Source: Hyalangium versicolor
GTDB taxonomy: Bacteria > Myxococcota > Myxococcia > Myxococcales > Myxococcaceae
Length of the DNA: 64,000 nucleotides
Reading direction: 5' to 3'
Assembly: GCF_020103695.1 (NCBI RefSeq)
Contig: NZ_JAHXBF010000032.1
Coordinates: 1-64,000, forward strand
Under the pieces are notes generated by a model. That model was not told the origin of the DNA and searched no databases. It was given only the letters and a program-made list of their open reading frames with translations. The position numbers and the translations under genes were made by a program. This document shows positions 45,901 to 54,213 of the stretch, piece after piece; position 1 is the stretch's first letter; the number at the start of each line of letters is the position of its first letter.

Positions 45901-46842
45901 ACGGTGCAGGTGGCGGACACCAAGGCCCCGAGCCTCGTCCTCAAGGGCACCACCTCGATGACGCTGGAGTGCGGTGTGGGCACGTACACGGAGTCGGGCG
46001 CCACGGCGACCGACGTGTGCACGGGTGACCTGAGCTCCAAGGTGGCCATCAGCGGCACGGTGAACGCGGCGGTTCGCGGCTCGTACACGAAGAGCTACAG
46101 CGTGGCGGACGCCTCGGGCAACACGGCCACGGCCACCCGCACGGTGAGCGTCACGGACACCAAGGCGCCGACCCTCTCCCTGGTGGGCGCGGCGACGATG
46201 ACGGTCAACCGCGGCAGCACCTTCACGGATCCGGGCGCCACGGCGACGGACTCCTGCTCCGGCACGCTGACCAGCGCCATCGTGAAGACGGGCTCCGTGA
46301 ACACCTCGGTGGTGGGCACCTACACGCTGCGCTACACGGTGGCGGACGGCGCGGGCCTGAGCGCCTCGGTGACGCGCTCGGTGACGGTGCAGGACTCCTG
46401 CAACACCGTGGTGACCGTGAAGCCGGTGCAGAAGATCTGGCCGCCGAACCACAACTACCAGTCCTTCACCCTGTCCGACTGCGCGGCGGTGACGACCAAC
46501 TGCGGCACGGGCGGTGGCTGCCACGGTGACGACGGCGACATCGACGACATGGGCAAGATCCTCTCCATCTACAGCGACGAGGTGGAGGATTCGAACGGCA
46601 ACGGCGACGGCAACACGGACGACGACATCGTCATCACCGGCCCCAGCAGCTTCAAGCTGCGCGCCGAGCGCGAGGGCAAGGGCAACGGCCGCGTGTACGG
46701 CATCCGCTTCAAGGTGATTGACAGCTCCGGCGCCGCCCAGACGGCCACCTGCAAGTTCGCGGTGCCGCACGACCAGGGTGACACCAACGTGGTCGATAAC
46801 GGCGCGGCGGCGGGCTACACGGTGAACGCCCCGAACTGGTAA
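42988..46842 (+). CDS. Large repeat lipoprotein with DUF4215-like and eight Ig-like (DUF5011/HYR-type) repeats
   Basis: The 1284-residue product starts with a lipoprotein signal (LLVVAMTLIACGQ). Residues 45-270 are an unrecognised domain (ALILGRTVTGGEDSVEAAAV). Cys-rich DUF4215/myxobacterial disulfide-type repeats follow (CDWGNESNGLPGMQCSSTC, CGDGVVDADLGETCDQG), then two HYR-like domains. Eight near-identical 80-residue Ig-like repeats then cover about 497-1135, each with DTxAPSLSL, LECGV, GDLTS and ATRTV. The C-terminal domain has KIWPPNHNYQSFTLSDC and an acidic, possibly Ca-binding loop (DSNGNGDGNTDDD). It is probably a cell-surface or matrix protein (adhesion or structural; inference). A sigma70-like promoter precedes it and a terminator follows. 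Confidence 0.85.
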   Translation: MNCASLWKSSLLVVAMTLIACGQENAPPIQQESTVGSRQDALAQNKALILGRTVTGGEDSVEAAAVREYGMAVTVATDAQWAAMTPADFASYRVIILGDASCANLDVVSAAVANRHIWGPTITGNIFIAGTAPVDNGATEVTQKAIRFASSLSGMTGLYASLSCYYKNAAPNTHVELLEPFGYFAVQSGGCHDTAHIVSDDPALSTLTDAAMSNWPCSVGTQFDSFPQGDFAPWSIAAYEPGTSPSSQNVQEFGDGTMGAPYILARGTVMQGCGNYDQDMNEECDWGNESNGLPGMQCSSTCRFHWCGDGVVDADLGETCDQGANNGSAPGACPRSCRVLPPPPPSHRPPLAICKHMTVSAGPTCGGVSASIDNGSSDPDGDMVGCVQSVTSFEQGLTTVSLTCTDAQGLTGSCTGSVRVVDDMAPSITCPAASSFECGVGSAELTPARAEDNCTTPKLSYSMESEGFSVGSERHVTWYAHDGENSASCTTSVKMVDTLAPSLSLKGETSQLLECGASAYSEAGALASDKCAGDLTSRVAISGAVNVGAVGLYPVSYSVADGAGNVASATRTVRVADTLAPALALKGEGALAVECGVGQYTEAGATASDVCAGDLSSRVAISGAVNAAAPGAYALTYSVADGAGHSVSATRTVSVNDTLAPSLSLVGEATMNLECGVGGFANPGATASDACAGDLTSAIATSGTVNAAARGAYALTYSVADGAGHSVSATRTVNVNDTKAPTLSLVGAASVKLECGVDSFTNAGATASDLCAGDLTSAIATSGTVNTAAVGSYPVSYSVADPAGNAASATRTVQVADTKAPSIALNGASTVAVECGVGQYTESGATAADACTGNLSSKVAISGTVNAAVRGSYTKSYSVTDASGNTASTVRTVNVNDTLAPSLALLGTATMKLECGVDTFVNPGATAVDACAGTLTAAIATSGTVNTAAVGSYPVTYRVADAVGNAATATRTVQVADTKAPSLVLKGTTSMTLECGVGTYTESGATATDVCTGDLSSKVAISGTVNAAVRGSYTKSYSVADASGNTATATRTVSVTDTKAPTLSLVGAATMTVNRGSTFTDPGATATDSCSGTLTSAIVKTGSVNTSVVGTYTLRYTVADGAGLSASVTRSVTVQDSCNTVVTVKPVQKIWPPNHNYQSFTLSDCAAVTTNCGTGGGCHGDDGDIDDMGKILSIYSDEVEDSNGNGDGNTDDDIVITGPSSFKLRAEREGKGNGRVYGIRFKVIDSSGAAQTATCKFAVPHDQGDTNVVDNGAAAGYTVNAPNW
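44476..46392 (+). repeat. Eight tandem 240-bp repeats inside the lipoprotein gene
   Basis: Units of exactly 240 bp (80 codons) start at 44476, 44716, 44956 and so on; the eighth starts at 46156 and is slightly shorter, lacking the ECGV Cys. Neighbouring units share long identical DNA stretches, for example the GTGGCCATCAGCGGC segment, pointing to recent duplication or gene conversion. Confidence 0.92.
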
Positions 46843-46903
46843 TCGCTCGATAGATAAAAGTTGCTCGGGCGGGCCCCACCCCCAGCCGCCCGAACAGCAT
46901 GAG

Positions 46904-46933
46904 GACCCGGCAATCGCCCAGGATTGCCGGGTC
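46904..46933 (+). terminator. Rho-independent-type terminator after the repeat lipoprotein
   Basis: A perfect 12-bp stem GACCCGGCAATC/GATTGCCGGGTC with a 6-nt loop is followed by TCTCCATTT. A second weaker hairpin (TCGGGCGG/CCGCCCGA) lies just before it. It sits between convergent genes and may act in both directions. Confidence 0.7.
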
Positions 46934-46977
46934 TCTCCATTTCTGGAGCCAGGGGCCTGGAGCCCAGGCTCAGGGGC

Positions 46978-48198
46978 TCAGGTGAGCATGGGGGGCTCGA
47001 GCTCCACCTTGAGCCAGCCCGGCTTGCGCAGGTCGAAGTTGCGGTAGGCGTCGATGGCGCTCGTCATGGACTCCACGCGCGAGAGGATGGCCGTGGGGTC
47101 CACCTCGCCGGTGCGCACCAGCTCCAGCAACTTGGGGACGTACTTGCGGTGGTCGCAGTTGCCCATCTTCAGCGTGAGGTTCTTGTTCATCGCCTCGCCG
47201 ATGGGGAAGGTGCGAGCCGTCTGCGGGTAGACGCCGATGATGGACAGCGTGCCGGCCTTGGCCAGGGACTGCACCGCCCACTGGAGCGCCTGCGATGGCC
47301 CGTCTCCAGGCACCCAGTTGTTGCCGTCCGGGTTCGTCTTGGGCGCCACCTCCTTCTGCTCGCGCTTGAACTCGGCGGCCTCCTTCTTGGCCGTCTTCGC
47401 CGCGGGCCCGTGGTGCGCGTGCGTGGCGTCCACACCCACCGCGTCGATGGCCCGGTCCACACCGATGCCATTCGTCAGCCGGCGCAGCGTCTCGATGGGA
47501 TCCTCCTGCTCGAAGTGGATGATCTCGGCGCCCTGGGTCCGAGCCATGTCCAGCCGGTCCTCATGGCAGTCGATGGCGAACACCCGGCCAGCGCCCAGCA
47601 GCTTGGCGCTCACGATGGCGAACTGGCCCACCGGGCCCGCGCCGAACACGGCGACGGTGTCCCCGGGTTTGATCTCCGCCAGCTCCGCGCCGAAGTAGCC
47701 GGTGGGGAAGATGTCCGAGACCAGGATGGCCTGCTCATCCGTGACACCCTCGGGGACTCGCACCATGCCCACGTGGGCGAACGGCACGCGCACCTTCTCC
47801 GCCTGCATGCCATGGAAGGGCCCCGTCAGCTCCGGGCCGCCGAAGAAGGCAGTGCCGGCCGTCGGGCCATTGGGGTTGGCCTCGTTGCACTGAGAGTAGT
47901 AACCCGCGCGGCAGTACACGCAGCTGCCGCAGGCGATGGTGGAGCAGATGACGACGCGATCGCCCACGTTGAAGTTGCGGACGTCCTCGCCCAACTCCTC
48001 GATGAAGCCCACGCCCTCGTGGCCGAGGATGGTGCCTGGCCTCATTCCCGGCATCGTCCCGCGCACCATGTGCAGGTCCGTGCCACAGATGGCGCTGGCG
48101 CTCAGGCGCACGATGGCGTCCGTGGGCTTCTCGATCCTCGGCTCCTCGACGTCCTCGAGCCGGATGTCTCCGATTCCATGGAAAACGACGGCTTTCAT
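46978..48198 (-). CDS. Zinc-dependent dehydrogenase, glutathione-independent formaldehyde-dehydrogenase-like
   Basis: The 406-residue enzyme starts at the ATG at 48198 with AAGGAG 10 nt before it. Catalytic zinc ligands are in SAICGTDLHMVRG and ILGHEGVGFIEE; the structural zinc Cys are in TIACGSCVYCRAGYYSQC; the Rossmann motif is VAVFGAGPVGQFAI. The insert region around residues 260-310 (HAHHGPAAKTAKKEAAEFKR) and the long chain place it in the FdhA/formaldehyde-dismutase group rather than ordinary alcohol dehydrogenases. It probably oxidises formaldehyde or other short aldehydes/alcohols with tightly bound NAD. It ends convergent to the repeat lipoprotein and appears to be a single-gene unit. 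Confidence 0.87.
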   Translation of the reverse strand: MKAVVFHGIGDIRLEDVEEPRIEKPTDAIVRLSASAICGTDLHMVRGTMPGMRPGTILGHEGVGFIEELGEDVRNFNVGDRVVICSTIACGSCVYCRAGYYSQCNEANPNGPTAGTAFFGGPELTGPFHGMQAEKVRVPFAHVGMVRVPEGVTDEQAILVSDIFPTGYFGAELAEIKPGDTVAVFGAGPVGQFAIVSAKLLGAGRVFAIDCHEDRLDMARTQGAEIIHFEQEDPIETLRRLTNGIGVDRAIDAVGVDATHAHHGPAAKTAKKEAAEFKREQKEVAPKTNPDGNNWVPGDGPSQALQWAVQSLAKAGTLSIIGVYPQTARTFPIGEAMNKNLTLKMGNCDHRKYVPKLLELVRTGEVDPTAILSRVESMTSAIDAYRNFDLRKPGWLKVELEPPMLT

Positions 48199-48307
48199 CG
48201 CGCGCGACTCCTTCCCCCGGGGGGCGCTGTGGTGGTGCGGAACCCACCCGCACGGTGAGTTCACGCGCCTAGCAGCGTGGCCATCCACGAGAGGTGGAGC
48301 AAAGCCA

Positions 48308-48344
48308 CCCGCCTCCCTCTCCGGTGGGCGAGGGAGTGGGCGGG
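48308..48344 (-). terminator. Hairpin downstream of the ppx/gppA-like gene
   Basis: CTCCCTC pairs with GAGGGAG, extended by CCCGC/GCGGG with a small bulge, directly after the stop of the exopolyphosphatase-like gene (minus strand). There is no clear U-tract. Confidence 0.4.
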
Positions 48345-48346
48345 CG

Positions 48347-49849
48347 CTACCGGCTGGTGTGGAAGGAGAGCCGCTTGCCGAAGACGCTCCGGAAGGGCCC
48401 CATCTCGCGCTCCACCGTCCACAGCTCCAGGTCCAGTGGGTGCCGGGCCTGCAGGTGTAGCGCCACCCCGTCCCGGCCCTGTGTGGCCTTGAGGGACTTG
48501 ATGAGCTGCTGGTGGCTGCAGTCCAGCGCATTGGCCACTCGGAGCAGGGTGGCGAGCTTGCGCACCGTGCGTGCCTCGGAAGGGAGCAGGCCCACCATCC
48601 CCGAGTGCTTCACGTCCGGAGGGCTGCGACGGTGGTAGCGGGCCACGCGCGCCACCAACTCGCGCTCGCGGTCCGCCAGGCCAGGGAGGTCCGCATGGTG
48701 GATGAGGTAGTAGGTGTGCTTGTGGTGGCGCTCGTAGTTCACCGCGGTGCCGATGTCGTGCAGCAGTGACGCCACTTCCAGATAGGGCCGGGTGGACAGG
48801 GGCAGGTGGTGCAGCGCCGCGAGCTGATCGAAGAGTTCGAGCGCCAGCCGGGTGACGTGCAGCGAGTGCTTCTCGTCGAAGAAGAAGCGCCGGCCGATGG
48901 CGAGCGCCGCGTCCGCCAGGCTGGTGTCCTCGCGAGACTCGTCCTGCCGGTAGAGCAGGTCCACCAGCAGCCCGTCCCGGAGGCCGCGGTTGACGGCGGT
49001 GACGGACTCCACGCCCAGGTGCTTCGCCACGCCTTCGAGGATGATGGCACCGGAGACGATGATGTCCGCGCGGCGCGGATCGAAGCGCTTGCGCCGCCGC
49101 TCCGGGGGCATGCTCGCCAGGAGCTCCACCGCGTGGGTGAGCTGGCGGACGGAGGCGCTGCCTCCGCTGTCGCCGGAGGCGAAGGACACCACGGTGTTGA
49201 TGGTGCCCGATGAGCCCAGCGCCGAGCGAGGCATCCGCGAGAGCTTCGCGGGGAGCGTCTTGCGCAGCACCTCGGCCACGAAGCTGCGCATGAGCCGCAA
49301 TTGCTTGGGCGGCACGGACTTGGAGGCGTTGAACACCTCGGTGAGGCGCACGGCGCCCAGAGCGAGGCTCCACAGGTTGTCGGGCTTCTCGCCCGTGGCG
49401 GTGGCCACCTCCGTGGAGCCCCCGCCGATGTCCACCAGCAGCGAGCGGGCTCCGGGCGGCTTGCGGTGCAGCACGCCCAGGCAGATGAGGCGCGCCTCCT
49501 CCTTGCCGCTCACCACCTCCAGGTCCAACCCGGCCTCGTCCTGCACGCGGCGGACGATCTCCGCGCTGTTGCGCGCCTCGCGCAGCGCGCTGGTGGCCAC
49601 GGCGCGCACACGGGCCTTGTGGCGACGACACAGTGCGGCATAGCGGCGCAGCGTGGAGAGGAGCCGGTCCGCTGTTTCCCGAGGCATGGCACCGGTGGCG
49701 AAGACGCCCTCGCCGGGGCGGATGGGGTCCCGCTCCTGGTGAAGGGTTTCGAGTGCTCCGTCGGGGTCCGGCCGGGCGAGTTCCAACCGGACGGCGTTGG
49801 TGCCCACATCAATGGCGGCGAGAACGGGCTGGGTCGTCGAAGTGGACAT
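48347..49849 (-). CDS. Ppx/GppA exopolyphosphatase/guanosine pentaphosphatase family
   Basis: From the ATG at 49849 (MSTSTTQPVLAAIDVGTNAVRLELA) the protein has 500 residues. The N-terminal ASKHA phosphatase halves show AAIDVGTNAVRLE, EEARLICLGV, SLLVDIGGGSTEVAT and SALGSSGTINTV. A C-terminal HD-type domain follows (VASLLHDIGTAVNY), as in full-length Ppx/GppA enzymes. It hydrolyses the ends of polyphosphate and/or pppGpp. It is divergent from polyphosphate kinase across about 100 nt, so synthesis and breakdown of polyphosphate are probably coregulated. The frame continues 28 codons upstream, unlikely to be used. Confidence 0.92.
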   Translation of the reverse strand: MSTSTTQPVLAAIDVGTNAVRLELARPDPDGALETLHQERDPIRPGEGVFATGAMPRETADRLLSTLRRYAALCRRHKARVRAVATSALREARNSAEIVRRVQDEAGLDLEVVSGKEEARLICLGVLHRKPPGARSLLVDIGGGSTEVATATGEKPDNLWSLALGAVRLTEVFNASKSVPPKQLRLMRSFVAEVLRKTLPAKLSRMPRSALGSSGTINTVVSFASGDSGGSASVRQLTHAVELLASMPPERRRKRFDPRRADIIVSGAIILEGVAKHLGVESVTAVNRGLRDGLLVDLLYRQDESREDTSLADAALAIGRRFFFDEKHSLHVTRLALELFDQLAALHHLPLSTRPYLEVASLLHDIGTAVNYERHHKHTYYLIHHADLPGLADRERELVARVARYHRRSPPDVKHSGMVGLLPSEARTVRKLATLLRVANALDCSHQQLIKSLKATQGRDGVALHLQARHPLDLELWTVEREMGPFRSVFGKRLSFHTSR

Positions 49850-49924
49850 ATTCAGGCGCGCCAGGAGTGTAGCGGTTGTGCATTCAACGTAGGTGGTAAG
49901 GAATACATGCCGGGGGTCGGTGCA

Positions 49925-49942
49925 CTGTGACATCCCCGTGAC
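49925..49942 (+). promoter_or_regulatory. Possible Pho-box-like direct repeat between ppx and ppk1
   Basis: CTGTGAC, ATCC, CCGTGAC: two similar 7-nt units separated by 4 nt (11-nt period), the geometry of PhoB boxes, just upstream of ppk1. Only one pair is seen and the match to the enterobacterial consensus is partial. Confidence 0.3.
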
Positions 49943-49947
49943 GTGAC

Positions 49948-52152
49948 GTGGGGGGTAACGTGCAAGAGTCTCGGACCGTGGATCTCAACGACCCCCAGCT
50001 GTTCATCAACCGAGAGTTGTCCTGGATCGCATTCAACTGGCGGGTGCTCGCGGATGTGAAAGAGGCGAGCCTCCCCATCTACGAGCGGCTGAAGTTCTTC
50101 GCCATCACGTCCTCGAACCTGGATGAGTTCTTCATGGTTCGCGTGGCGGGCCTGAAGCAGCAGTTGGCCAGCGGCGTGGCGGAGACGGCGGCGGACGGCA
50201 TGTTGCCAGCCGACCAGCTGGCGGCCATCAGCGAGCGGGTGCACGCGATGGTGGATGAGGTGTACCGGCTCTGGCGCGAGGAGCTGTTGCCGAAGCTGGC
50301 CTCGCACGGGGTGGCGGTGCTGACGCGGGACAAGCTGACGGCGGAGCAGAAGGCGGCGGCGAGGGCGTACTTCACCTCGTCCGTGTTCCCGGCGCTCACG
50401 CCGCTGGCGGTGGACCCCGGACACCCGTTCCCGCACCTGCGCAACAAGTCGCTCAACGTGGCGGTGCTGCTGCGGCGCGAGGGGCCCAAGCGCAAGCGCA
50501 ACGTGCGCGAGACGTCCCTGGCGGTGGTGCAGGTGCCCAGCGTGCTGAGCCGCCTGGTGCCGCTGCCTGCTCCCCAGGGGACGACGCTGGCGGTGCTGCC
50601 GCTGGAGGAGCTCATCGCGCTGAGCGCTGGCGAGCTGTTCCCAGGCTATGCGGTGGAGCAGACGGCGTCCTTCCGCGTCACGCGCAACTGGGACTTGAAC
50701 GTGGACGAGGAGGAGAGCGCGGATCTGCTCTCCACCATCCAGGAGGAGCTGCGGCGCAGGGACCGAGGCGCCGCGGTGCGGCTGGAGCTGGACGCGGCGG
50801 CCAGCGCGGAGTTGGAGACGGCGCTGACGGCGGCGCTGAAGCTGGGCTCGCCGGACGTCTACCGCCTACAGGGGCCGTTGCAGCCGTCGGATCTGATGAT
50901 GCTGACGGACCTGGACTCGCGGCCGGAGCTGCGGGTGGAGCCGCTGGTACCGGCGGTGCCTCCGGTGCTGAGAGAAGAAGAGCCGGTGATGAGCGTGATC
51001 GCCAAGCGGGACATCCTGCTGCATCACCCCTACGAGTCGTTCGATCCCGTGGTGCGCTTCCTGGAGGAGGCGGCGGAGGATCCGAACGTCCTGGCCATCA
51101 AGCAGACGCTGTACCGCACGAGCGGCGACAGTCCCATTGCCCGGGCGCTGACGCGGGCGGTGGAGAACGGCAAGCAGGTGGCGGTGCTGGTGGAGATCAA
51201 GGCGCGGCTGGACGAGGCGAACAACATCGCCTGGGCGCGGAGGATGGAGGAGAGCGGGGTGCACGTCGTCTACGGGCTCATCGGCCTGAAGACGCACTGC
51301 AAGGTGGCGCTGGTGGTGCGCCGCGAGGGCAACGGCATCCGCCGCTACGTGCACCTGGGGACGGGGAACTACAACCCGACGACGGCGCGGCAGTACACGG
51401 ACCTGTCGCTGTTCACGGTGCGGCAGGAGCTCGCCGAGGACGTGACGGCGCTCTTCAACATGCTGACGGGCTACTCCACGGCGCCGCAGTGGAAGCGGCT
51501 CGCGGTGGCTCCCATGGGGCTGCAGGAGAAGGTGCTGGGGCTGATCCTCCGCGAGACGGAGAAGGCGAAGAAGGGAGACGCGGCTCGCATCGTTGCGAAG
51601 ATGAACTCGCTGGTGGATCCCAGCGTCATCAAGGCGCTGTACGCGGCGAGCCAGGCGGGGGTGAAGATCGACCTGCTGGTGCGAGGCATCTGCTGCCTGC
51701 GGCCGGGAGTGCCTGGGGTGAGCGAGAACATCCGGGTGACGAGCGTGGTGGATCGCTTCCTGGAGCACAGTCGGGTGTTCGCCTTCGGAGAGGGGCCTCA
51801 GGCCGAGGTGTGGATGTCGAGCGCGGATTGGATGCCGCGCAACTTCGTGCGCCGCATCGAGACGATGTTCCCGGTGGAGGACCCGGCGCTGCGCCAGCGC
51901 TTGCTGGACGAGGTGTTGGGGGTGGCGCTCAAGGACAACGTGAAGGCGCGGCGGCTGCAGCGGGACGGCACCTATGCGCCGGTGGGCCAGGATGGGGCGC
52001 CGGTGCGCAGCCAGATGGTGCTGATGGAGCTGGCCCGGCGCGTGGCGGATCCGAAGCCTCTCGAATCGTTGATCCGGCACGTCGCGGCGCCGGAGATCCC
52101 GGCCGAGCCGCTGCGCCCACCCACGCCGGCCCAGGTGCCCCAGGCCAGCTAA
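49948..52152 (+). CDS. ppk1: Polyphosphate kinase 1
   Basis: The 734-residue protein is a typical PPK1: N-terminal FINRELSWIAFNWRVLADV and RLKFFAITSSNLDEFFMVRV, middle HPYESFDPVVRFLEEAAEDP with the ATP-binding IKQTLYRTSGDSPIARAL, and the autophosphorylated His in RRYVHLGTGNYNPTTARQY. The C-terminal ENIRVTSVVDRFLEHSRVF and SADWMPRNFVRRIE complete the fold. It makes polyphosphate reversibly from ATP. The start is a GTG; a second in-frame GTG at 49960 has a G-rich stretch just before it and is also plausible. Its end overlaps the convergent LysR gene by 4 nt. Confidence 0.95.
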   Translation: MGGNVQESRTVDLNDPQLFINRELSWIAFNWRVLADVKEASLPIYERLKFFAITSSNLDEFFMVRVAGLKQQLASGVAETAADGMLPADQLAAISERVHAMVDEVYRLWREELLPKLASHGVAVLTRDKLTAEQKAAARAYFTSSVFPALTPLAVDPGHPFPHLRNKSLNVAVLLRREGPKRKRNVRETSLAVVQVPSVLSRLVPLPAPQGTTLAVLPLEELIALSAGELFPGYAVEQTASFRVTRNWDLNVDEEESADLLSTIQEELRRRDRGAAVRLELDAAASAELETALTAALKLGSPDVYRLQGPLQPSDLMMLTDLDSRPELRVEPLVPAVPPVLREEEPVMSVIAKRDILLHHPYESFDPVVRFLEEAAEDPNVLAIKQTLYRTSGDSPIARALTRAVENGKQVAVLVEIKARLDEANNIAWARRMEESGVHVVYGLIGLKTHCKVALVVRREGNGIRRYVHLGTGNYNPTTARQYTDLSLFTVRQELAEDVTALFNMLTGYSTAPQWKRLAVAPMGLQEKVLGLILRETEKAKKGDAARIVAKMNSLVDPSVIKALYAASQAGVKIDLLVRGICCLRPGVPGVSENIRVTSVVDRFLEHSRVFAFGEGPQAEVWMSSADWMPRNFVRRIETMFPVEDPALRQRLLDEVLGVALKDNVKARRLQRDGTYAPVGQDGAPVRSQMVLMELARRVADPKPLESLIRHVAAPEIPAEPLRPPTPAQVPQAS

Positions 52153-53057
52153 CGGGACCTCTGGGGCATCACCTCCCGGGCCGTGTCCACGAAGGCCCGG
52201 AAGGCGGGGGAGACCTGGGTGCGGCTCGGGAAGTAGAGGAAGAACCCAGGCACGGACGCTGCGAAGGGCTCGAGGACCAGGCGCAGGCTGCCACGTTTCA
52301 ATTGCGGCGCCGCGAGGGGCTCGAAGACGTACGCGAGTCCGAGCCCGGATTCAGCCATGCCGAGGATCGCCCGGTCGTTGTTGCTCGTGAGCGCGCCTCG
52401 GGTGGGGATGCGCCAGGTCTTCTTCCCCTGCTCCAGTTCCCACGGGTACAGCGTCCCGGTCGTGGTGGACCGGTAGCAGATGCAGTCATGCGTGAGCAGA
52501 TCCTTGGGCTTCTTCGGTGTGCCCTTCCGCTCCAGGTAGGAGGGGGCACCGACCACGATGAACCGGAACGCCTCGGTCAGTCGGATGTGCACCATGTCCC
52601 GGTCGAGGAACTCCTCCAGGCGGACACCGGCATCGAACCCTTCCGAAACGATGTCGATCAGCCGGTTCTCGACCTGGACCTCCACCTCCACCTCGGGGAA
52701 GCGCCTGGCGAAAGCGGGGACCACGGTCGTGACGAGGTACTGGGCGGCGATCTCGGGGACGGTCAGGCGGATCCTTCCCGTGACCTCCCCCTTCCTGGAG
52801 GATGTGGCCTTCAGTGCTTCGAGTGCCTGGTTGACGCCGGGTCCTGCCTGTTCGAACAGGCGCCTGCCTGCCTCCGTGAGCGCCACGCTCCGAGTGGTTC
52901 GTGAGAGGAGCACCACGCCCAGCCGCTGTTCGAGCTGCCGCACGGACTGGCTGAGGGCCGAGGAAGAGATTCCCAGCTCCTGGGCAGCGGCGGCGAAGCT
53001 GCGGCAGCGGGCCACCACGAGGAACAGGTTCAGGGCATTGAGGGGGGTGAAGGCCAT
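52149..53057 (-). CDS. LysR-family transcriptional regulator (second copy type)
   Basis: The 302-residue protein has the LysR helix-turn-helix (NALNLFLVVARCRSFAAAAQ, then SSSALSQSVRQLEQRLG) and the periplasmic-binding-like effector domain (FPEVEVEVQVENRLIDIVSE). It is not a close copy of the regulator at 32116. It is divergent from a zinc alcohol dehydrogenase gene across 95 nt containing an AAACAG/CTGTTT inverted pair, the likely operator. The arrangement suggests that it controls that enzyme. Confidence 0.92.
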   Translation of the reverse strand: MAFTPLNALNLFLVVARCRSFAAAAQELGISSSALSQSVRQLEQRLGVVLLSRTTRSVALTEAGRRLFEQAGPGVNQALEALKATSSRKGEVTGRIRLTVPEIAAQYLVTTVVPAFARRFPEVEVEVQVENRLIDIVSEGFDAGVRLEEFLDRDMVHIRLTEAFRFIVVGAPSYLERKGTPKKPKDLLTHDCICYRSTTTGTLYPWELEQGKKTWRIPTRGALTSNNDRAILGMAESGLGLAYVFEPLAAPQLKRGSLRLVLEPFAASVPGFFLYFPSRTQVSPAFRAFVDTAREVMPQRSR

Positions 53058-53071
53058 TGGGAAGATTTCCT

Positions 53072-53099
53072 AAACAGCACGTCCAGATTCTATCTGTTT
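53072..53099. promoter_or_regulatory. Inverted pair AAACAG-N16-CTGTTT in the LysR/ADH promoter region
   Basis: Dyad-symmetric half-sites between the divergent LysR and alcohol dehydrogenase genes, at the position where LysR-type regulators usually bind (15 nt from the LysR start, 54 nt from the enzyme start). Confidence 0.4.
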
Positions 53100-53152
53100 C
53101 GCAAGACGCGGGCGGGACGCACACTCCACCCAACCTTTGACAGGAGAAAACG

Positions 53153-54205
53153 ATGCTGAAGACCTCGACCTATGCCGCCCCCGCCGCCGGAAAGCCGCTG
53201 GTCCCGTTCACGATCGATCGCCGCGACCCGGGACCGAAGGACGTGCTCTTCGACGTCCTTTACGCCGGCGTTTGCCACTCGGACATCCACCAGGCCCGCG
53301 ATGAGTGGGGTGGAGCGAGCTTCCCCATGGTGCCGGGGCACGAGATCGTCGGACGGGTGAAGCAGGTGGGCTCGCAGGTGACGAAGTTCAAGGTCGGCGA
53401 CCTGGCGGCCGTCGGGTGCCTGGTGGACTCGTGCGGGGACTGTGGCACGTGCCGCCAGCACCTGGAGATGTTCTGCGAGAAGGGCGCAGCGTTCACCTAC
53501 AACAGCACGGAGATGGACCGGAAGACGCCGACCTATGGCGGCTACTCGACCCAGCTCGTGGTGACGGAGCATTTCGCGCTCAAGGTCCCCGAGGGGCTCG
53601 ATCCGGCCGGTACAGCGCCGCTGCTGTGCGCGGGCATCACCACGTACTCGCCGCTGCGCCAGTACAACTGCAAGAAGGGCGACCGGGTGGGCGTGGTGGG
53701 GCTGGGCGGCCTGGGTCACATGGCGGTGAAGTTCGCCGCGGCGATGGGGGCCGAGGTGACGATGCTGAGCACGTCCCCCTCGAAGGAAGCCGATGCGCGC
53801 CGCCTGGGAGCGCAGGGCTTCGCGCTCACCAAGGACGACGCGACGTTCCGCAAGCTGGCCAACCGCTTCGATCTGATCATCAACACCATCTCGGCGCAGC
53901 ACGACTACAACAAGTACCTGGGGATGGTACGTCCGCTGGGGACGATGGTGTTGGTCGGTGCTCCGCCCGAGCCGACGCCGGTGGGGGCGTTCGCGCTCAT
54001 CAACGGCAACAAGCGCCTGGCGGGCTCGAACATCGGAGGCATCGCCGAGACGCAGGAGATGCTCGACTTCTGCGCGAAGCACAAGATCGTCTCCGACATC
54101 GAGATCATCCCCATCCAGAAGATCAACGAGGCCTACGAGCGCATGATGCGCAACGATGTGCGCTACCGCTTCGTGATCGACATCGCGTCGCTCAAGCAGG
54201 CGTGA
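53153..54205 (+). CDS. NAD(P)-dependent zinc alcohol dehydrogenase (YahK/cinnamyl-ADH-like)
   Basis: The 350-residue enzyme has all zinc ligands: catalytic site in YAGVCHSDIHQARDEW and MVPGHEIVGRV, and structural site in DSCGDCGTCRQHLEMFCE. The coenzyme site is VGLGGLGHMAVKFAAAMGA with STSPSKEADA after the second strand, favouring NADPH. These features and the length match the YahK/AdhA branch that reduces a broad range of aldehydes. A good ribosome-binding site (AGGAG) precedes the ATG. It is divergent from its presumed LysR regulator and converges with the LytTR regulator gene (8 nt apart). Confidence 0.92.
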   Translation: MLKTSTYAAPAAGKPLVPFTIDRRDPGPKDVLFDVLYAGVCHSDIHQARDEWGGASFPMVPGHEIVGRVKQVGSQVTKFKVGDLAAVGCLVDSCGDCGTCRQHLEMFCEKGAAFTYNSTEMDRKTPTYGGYSTQLVVTEHFALKVPEGLDPAGTAPLLCAGITTYSPLRQYNCKKGDRVGVVGLGGLGHMAVKFAAAMGAEVTMLSTSPSKEADARRLGAQGFALTKDDATFRKLANRFDLIINTISAQHDYNKYLGMVRPLGTMVLVGAPPEPTPVGAFALINGNKRLAGSNIGGIAETQEMLDFCAKHKIVSDIEIIPIQKINEAYERMMRNDVRYRFVIDIASLKQA

Positions 54206-54213
54206 GCGGATGA

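Noticed and set aside
44476..46392. 240-bp repeats considered as a mobile element or assembly artefact
   Set aside because: The period is an exact multiple of three, each unit is a complete Ig-like domain, and units differ at many positions, so this is normal domain duplication.
42886..46770. A 1294-codon open frame on the minus strand opposite the repeat lipoprotein
   Set aside because: It is a shadow of the GC-rich 240-bp repeats. The translation is His/Arg/Ala-rich and repetitive with no domain, while the plus strand has a signal peptide, Cys motifs and Ig-like repeats.
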